From positions 1-64,000 of the forward strand of contig JAKOGI010002209.1 in NCBI GenBank assembly GCA_029747015.1: 64,000 bases of DNA, written 5' to 3'. This stretch comes from Carnegiea gigantea (Eukaryota > Streptophyta > Magnoliopsida > Caryophyllales > Cactaceae). The notes beneath the pieces are model-generated. The model was not told the origin of the DNA and searched no databases. It saw only the letters and a list, made by a program, of their open reading frames with translations. Positions within the stretch are counted from its first letter, which is position 1. Each line of letters opens with the position of its first letter. Shown one piece after another: positions 58,400 to 64,000 of this stretch. The translations under genes were made by a program, and so were the position numbers.

Positions 58400-58605
58400 G
58401 AATAACAATCCGTTGCCAATGGCGACGGAAAAATCTGGAATGATTTGGCGACGGAAATTCCGTCGCCCACTTAAAAAAATTTGGGTGGCAAAGGAAAATC
58501 CGTCACTCGAGAAGGAAAAAATGTTTTTTAAGATGGTGACGGAATTTCCGTCGCCAACCAAATTTTTTTAAGTGGGCGATTGAATTTCCGTCGCCATCCG
58601 TCGCC
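58400..58605. repeat. CACTA subterminal palindromes
   Basis: Near-perfect palindromes lie at 58447-58467, 58535-58555 and 58575-58595, with half-sites CCGTTGCC and CCGTCGCC around them. In this superfamily such repeats are the transposase binding sites. Confidence 0.85.
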
Positions 58606-59245
58606 CAGTCCGTTTAAAGGAACCAGATCTGGTTTCTTTCGAGCTCATTTCGCGACCCACACTTGAGAGGAGAGAGAGAGTGAGCGTGATAGAAGTCGCC
58701 AGCCCCCACCGCCGTCGCCGCCGGTCGCACCGCCAGCCGCCTACTGCCTTCTCCCCCAATTTCTAGCATCACTCACTTGTGTAAATTTTCTAACTCTAAA
58801 TCTAGTTTTAACCACTACAAATTATGATTTTGGTAGTTGAAAATGTGTTGCTAGTATATGTTTATGTTGAATTGTTAGATGTGTATTGAGTAATTGCTTC
58901 AATTTGATTGAAATTATGCATTATTGTAATTAAGGGTTTAGGATTGTGTGAGATTAGTAGTTTTATTTGTAAGAGAAGACTTGATAGAAATAAAAATTTA
59001 TGTGAAGTAATTATGTGAAAAGTATTGGAAGTCGTAGTGGATGATTTGAAAGAGTTGAAATATGTGTGAAGAAATTGTGTAAAATTTGTGGGAGTTGTAA
59101 TGAGTGATTTGCAAGGGTTTACTGTAAATTGAAATTAATACTAATTCAATGTATATATATATTTTTTAGTAAACAAATATGTGTAATGCATAAATGAGAA
59201 ATGATGTTAAATATTATTGTGTAAATTGAAATTAATACTAATTCA

Positions 59246-62200
59246 ATGAATTTTATGAATATTGACCAGAATATGAGTAGCCCACCGCATCGTTCGTGGA
59301 TGTATAATAGATTAGTATCTGATGGTAATGGTTATACAGAAGAATTTCTAAATGGGATAAATCAATTTGATGCATTTGCACGTAGGCAAGCAGACTTCCA
59401 AAGTAGGGGTAAATATAGATGTCTATGTTCGAAATGTAAAAATAGAGTGTACTTAACACCCGATTAGGTAAAGATGCACCTGATGTATACGAGTTTCGTG
59501 AAAGAATATTGGTATTGGATAAGTTATAGAGAAGTAGAATCTCAACAATATGATTTTGAATATTCTACTGGAGAAATGGGCGAAGCTGGTGGTTCAAGCC
59601 ATACAAATTATGCCCACAATGAATGCTACGTAGATCATATGGAGTATATGATTGGTGATGCCGTATTGGTAAATCAAAATATAAGGGTTCAGGAGGGAAG
59701 CAGTTCTCAAGAACCATTCTATAATATGGTTCAAATTGCTCAACAGCCCTTATATGATGGTTGTTCAACCCATAGTGAGCTCTCTGCTACTATTCGGCTA
59801 TTGAGTATCAAGTCTGATTATAATATGCCACAAAACTATTTCAATGAAGTTATTCAACTAATGAAAGAAATTTGTCCTCCTAACAATCGTATACCAAACA
59901 ACTATGGCTAGACGAAGAAGCTTGTTAAAGATCTCGGCAATAATGTGATACACATTGATTGTTGCCATAAAGGGTGTATGCTCTTTTTTAAGGAGGACCC
60001 AAACCTTGATGCATGCGAGTTTTGCAGGAATTCGAGATGGAAGAGGCAAAGGTCGCAGCAAAGGAATCAAAGGTCATCGCCATATGCAAGAATGCATTAC
60101 TTGCCATTAAAACTTCAACTGCAGAGGTTATATGCATCAAGAAGCATGGTAGAGCACATGAGATGGCATTATGAACATCGACGGGAGGACGATATTTTAT
60201 GTCATCCATCAGACGGCGCAGTATGAAAATATTTCGATAACAAGTATCCCGATTTTGTTGCAGAGCCTCGAAATGTTAGACTTGGTTTGTGTGCTGATGA
60301 ATTTAATCCTTGCACATTATCCTCAAGATCTTATTCCATTTGGCCAATAGTGGTTACACCTTACAACCTCCCCCTGAAATGTATATGACCATACCATTTA
60401 TGTTCCTCACTTGTGTAATTCCCAGCCCTAAAATTCCCAAGAACAAAATAGATATATATTTACAATCGCTTATTGATGAGTTGAAAGAGTTGTGGGATGT
60501 TGGGATTGAAACATATGACATATGTACAGGTACAATATTTCAAATAAAAGCTGCACTTATGTAGACCATCAATGATTTCCCAGCGTTTGGGATGTTTTCT
60601 GGGTGGAGCACTATTGGTCAATTGGCATGTCTAGTATGTATGACACAGCAGAAGGCTTTGAGACTCAGGAATGTAGGTAAATTCTCATGGTTTGATTGTC
60701 ATCGGTGTTTCTTACCAAGGAACCATGCATTTTGGAGAAACAGAACTTCATTTAGAAAAGGCAGAACTGTTACTAGAGGTCCTCCTCACCGTATAAGTGG
60801 GGAACAACTTTATGCTGAGGTGGAACACTACCCAATGGTAACGACAGACGATGACTTTGAAATATCGGGATTTAAGGAAAATGAGCATAACTGAAAAAAG
60901 AAGACTATATTCTGGGAGTTGCCTTACGGGTAAACACCAATTGCTTTGTTATAATCTAGATGTGATGCACATAAAGAAGAACTTCTTTGGAAAACATCAT
61001 TAACATTGTGATGGATGTTCAAGGGAAAATACAGGGCAATGTCAAATCAAGAATGGATATTGCAGATATTTGTGATAGAGAAGAATTACATTTGCAGCGA
61101 GGTCCTAATGGCAGAACAGTTAAATCAAAAGTGAAGTTCGTTTTTGCTGTAGATAAAAGAAGAGAGTTGTGTGAATGGGTTAAGGGGCTGAACATGCTTG
61201 ATGGATATTGCTCCAATTTGAAGAATATTATGGACCCCGATGAGGCAAAGTTCAACAATATGAAAAGTCATGATTGTCATATGTTCATCGAGACGCTGTT
61301 GCCTATTGCATTTGGTGCTCTCCCAGATGATGTGTTGAAACCTCTAATTGAGTTAAATCAGTTCTTTAAGAATTTGTGCTCCACAACACTGCGGGAGGAT
61401 GTGCTTGAGGAAATGCATCGAAACATTGCCATTACTCTCTGTAAGCTGGAGACCATATTTTCTCTAGGCTTCTTTAATGTGATGGAGCACTTATCGGTGC
61501 ATTTGGTAGAAGAGGTACAATTTGGTGGTCCTGTCTAGTACTGATGGATATATCCATTTGAGAGGTAACACAGATTATATTAATTTAAATTAGATTTCAA
61601 AAACTAGGGAATGTATGCAGGTGTTTACAAGAATTACTTAATATTAATATGTTAGGTACTTCGGTCTGTTGAAGAGAAGGATTAAACAAGTGTATCCTAA
61701 AGGATCAATAACAGAAGCTTACTTAGAAGCTGAAAGGACGTTCTTTGCCTCCTATTATTTCAGCTCTAATGTGCCCTCCATGCAGAGTAGATGTCGAAGA
61801 AATGATGATGGTGATGAACATAATAGTTATTTCCAAACTCTCTCTGTGTTTGACCTGCAAGAGACCGCTATTGGGAAGGAAAGACAAAGGTATCTCATAG
61901 ATGCTGAATATATTGCTGCATATCTTCATATGCTACTAAATTGCGATAAAGTTAAGCCTTACATTGGGTGATTGTTCCATTGACATAGTAAGTTATCCCT
62001 ATGTTCATATTTCCCAAAAGATAGTTTTGTTTACAATGTGGCCACAATTGCACAGAATTTTTACAGAATAAGTCCGAAACGCACAATCCCATCTTACTGA
62101 TGCTGATGTTAATACCATCATTGAAACTCATTTTGCATATTGGTTTAGTCAAAATATAAGTACTGAACTTCTTTAGTAATTAATATTACGATTCAATTGA

Positions 62201-63061
62201 GGCCATTGTATTAACGAAAATCACATTCTGTGTCATCTTAGGTGCATTACATTCAACTATTCAAAGGTTGTGAACATTGGTACTTGGCACAATTAGCTGC
62301 GAAGCCTAATAGAAATGTGTCAACGTGGACTGCATATAGAATTAATGGATTTAAATTCCACACAGAAGCTAGCAGTGTTGGGAAGAAAACGTATAACTTT
62401 GGTGTTCGTGTATGTGGGACCGGGGAAGGTGATATTGAAAATGATTATTATGACTACTGAAAGATATCATCGAACTAGAGTATGTGAGTAAACTACTTAA
62501 AAGATGTGTGTTATTCAGTTATGAGTGGTTTGATTCCATATTGAATGGTGGGATACGACCTCATAAACTAAGCAAACTTGTTGAGGTTCATCGCACAAGG
62601 AGGTACAGAAAGTACGATTTATTCATCTTCCCCAACACAACATCACAAGTAAACTTCATGCCACATCCAGATCGCTCACGGGATAGAGCCAATTGGCTTG
62701 TTGTCATACCAACCAAACCAAGAGCCAGGGTGGATGTGCAGTGCACTTTACCTATTGCTTACCAACAAACGGTGATGACGACACTTGGTGAACCTACAAT
62801 GATGTTATCCCTATGTTATTAGTAAATGAAAGTGCACCACTGGAAGAAGTTAATAATGATTTGAATTTTTCATTTATTTAAGTGAATGACGATATAGATG
62901 AGGCAGAAGGGGATGGCAGTGATGAATAGGGTAAGTGGGATAATGGGAATGAAACAGATGAAGAAGAAAGAGATATACATTTATATGATGATGAAGACGA
63001 TGACGATAATGATGATGAGAATGATGATGAGGATGCTGATGAAGATGAATCAGACAATTGA
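59246..63061 (+). pseudogene. TNP2-type CACTA transposase, broken
   Basis: The transposase-associated domain begins at 59246 (HRSWMYNRL, RCLCSKCKNRVYL). A TAG at about 59465 interrupts the frame, but homologous text continues (VKMHLMYTSFVKEYWYW). Next come NNRIPNN, CCHKGCMLFF, HMRWHYEHRRED and CHPSDGAV, with TGA replacing Trp. The tnp2 core follows (NVRLGLCADEFNPC, VVTPYNLPPEMYM, LIDELKELWDVG, TINDFPAFGM). Then a DUF4218-like part (MKSHDCHMFIETLLPIAFG, CKLETIFSLGFF, 61240-61540), a piece at 61669-61971 after an intron, a DUF4216-like part (VSTWTAYRINGFKFHTE, 62242-62820), and an acidic Asp/Glu tail at 62880-63061. Several stops and frameshifts make it non-functional. Its role would be binding the subterminal palindromes and excising the element. 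Confidence 0.92.
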
Positions 63062-63238
63062 ATGCGTACAAAATGTTATGTACTTCATTAGTTAGTTTTG
63101 TAACCCACATGTGTACTCATGTACTTATATTGTGTGTGTATGAATGTATTTGTTGTTCTACCTATTGTATTGGTTAATTAAATTGTTCCTATGCACAATC
63201 GTTATTTGTGTTTGTGTTTGTTGTGAATCATTTCAGGT

Positions 63239-63466
63239 ATGGATTCCACCCCACATCGAGGGAAATCCTCTACTCGAGGTCGAGGAAGAGGATGTAGGAG
63301 TTCTAGTGAACATCCTACCGCAATGGATATTGGTTCACCTTCCTCCCAAACCTCTCACATGTTAAGTGCGTTAGGAATAATCCCAACTCAGTTTGGGAAT
63401 GTTTCTATAGGGCAGGTACCTCGTCGTATGCCATACACCCCTACTCCGTCATTCATTGCCCAATAA
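63239..63466 (+). CDS. Start of a second CACTA protein (TNP1-like position), short
   Basis: The frame begins ATGGATTCCACC after a TTTCAG acceptor and reads MDSTPHRGKSSTRGRGRG, then SALGIIPTQFGNVSIG, ending after 75 codons. An Arg/Gly- and Ser-rich N terminus downstream of TNP2 fits the second gene of CACTA elements. It stops close to where the CACTA similarity ends, so it is probably truncated. Confidence 0.4.
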   Translation: MDSTPHRGKSSTRGRGRGCRSSSEHPTAMDIGSPSSQTSHMLSALGIIPTQFGNVSIGQVPRRMPYTPTPSFIAQ

Positions 63467-63480
63467 TTTGCATATAACAT

Positions 63481-64000
63481 TGCAAGTAACAAAACTTTTG
63501 CCACCACTAGCACCTCGAATAAACTACACAGAGATACCCTCAATTTAGTGTAAACTATTTTAAGGACCATCAGTTTTTAAAAATAATTATAAGGTATCTT
63601 GTCTTTTGAGAAACTAATAGAAAGGACCCTCAAATTTTTATTTGAGCTATTTTCTAGACCCAGGCACTATTCTAGTTTACAAAACTCGACCAAAAACTTT
63701 TCATATTTGCAAATCTACCCTCAATCCTTAAAAACTTACTTTCGAAAAATCTAAATTTGTGTTTGTGATATTTTTTCCACTATTATAACTTGAGGCCCTC
63801 TTTCAACTGGTATCAGAGCCACGTGACCAAAAATAATTTTAGAATTAAAAGAAGAATTAGCTAAAATTAAACTATATCCCATTTGCACCTCATTAGCACC
63901 TCAATTAAACTATATCACTGATATAGTTTTAGAATTAAAAGTAGAATTAGCTAAACTTAAGACCGAACTAAAAGAGCTTAAGAATCAGTTAACCGTTGTC
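63481..64000 (+). mobile_element. Left edge of another reverse-transcribing element
   Basis: TGGTATCAGAGCC at 63808-63820 is a tRNA-Met primer-binding site. The preceding ~320 bases are AT-rich, LTR- or leader-like and contain repeated (A)GGACC(C/A)TCA motifs. After the site, an open stretch to the window edge encodes lysine/glutamate/leucine heptads (VLELKVELAKLKTELKELK). A 33-base segment is duplicated at about 63836-63870 and 63928-63962. It could be an LTR retrotransposon 5' end or an integrated pararetrovirus-like piece; the window ends before any diagnostic domain. Confidence 0.5.

Larger units (their letters stand above)
58358..63480 (+). mobile_element. CACTA (En/Spm) element, left part
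   Basis: The terminus CACTACTAAAAAAGTG begins at 58358. It is followed by subterminal near-palindromes of the GGCGACGGAATTTCCGTCGCC type and then by TNP2-type transposase text in the same orientation. No right end (complement TTTTTTAGTAGTG) was found before the edge. After about 63480 the sequence changes character, so the element is truncated or interrupted there or continues outside. Confidence 0.87.

Overview
The window is a transposon-dense stretch of a flowering-plant nuclear genome. The evidence is spliced genes with GT/AG introns, plant-type Copia, Helitron, Mutator, PIF/Harbinger and CACTA elements, and one intact plant cell-wall gene of the TRICHOME BIREFRINGENCE-LIKE family. Nothing prokaryotic is present. 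The species cannot be fixed from the sequence alone.

Left third (about 1-21,850): most of an autonomous-type Helitron. It holds a decayed nine-exon RPA1-like gene (1547-9991), an intact single-exon gene for a protein with two dsRNA-binding-like repeats (12503-13477), and a two-exon Rep/helicase gene of about 1,403 codons (14803-19263). It ends in a hairpin plus CTAG at 21846. A Copia LTR retrotransposon (1796-7621, 5-bp TSD CTTAT) sits in intron 1 of the RPA gene. That Copia has an unusual leader that contains a second LTR-like block and a second primer-binding site.

Middle (21,976-46,563): first, an LTR fragment of a Tork-type Copia, split by a decayed short-LTR Copia (22330-27471, TSD TACAT). 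Then AT-rich non-coding DNA. Then a Mutator-like element of about 16.2 kb with matching ends (30402-46563). It carries a mudrA-type transposase pseudogene, a remnant related to exonuclease/endonuclease/phosphatase proteins, two GRF-zinc-finger-like gene remnants, and an oppositely oriented DUF1985 + Ulp1 protease pseudogene. Degenerate repeat arrays lie inside both arms.

Right third (46,564-64,000): AT-rich repeats; the TBL gene on the minus strand (54217-50451, four exons, 473 codons), whose first intron holds a Tourist-like MITE and a probable tRNA-derived SINE; two joined Harbinger-type elements with CTGCTCCAACC-type arrays, one interrupted by a small non-autonomous LTR element (55171-56213, TSD AAAGA); and the left part of a CACTA element (from 58358) with a broken TNP2-type transposase. 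Just inside the right edge, a primer-binding-site motif marks the start of another reverse-transcribing element.

The only gene that looks like a functioning host gene is the TBL gene. The dsRBD-like and Rep/helicase genes of the Helitron have long intact frames, but the Rep metal-binding motif reads H-A-Y where H-U-H is expected. Exon boundaries, family names and nesting order come from reading the sequence, not from searches.
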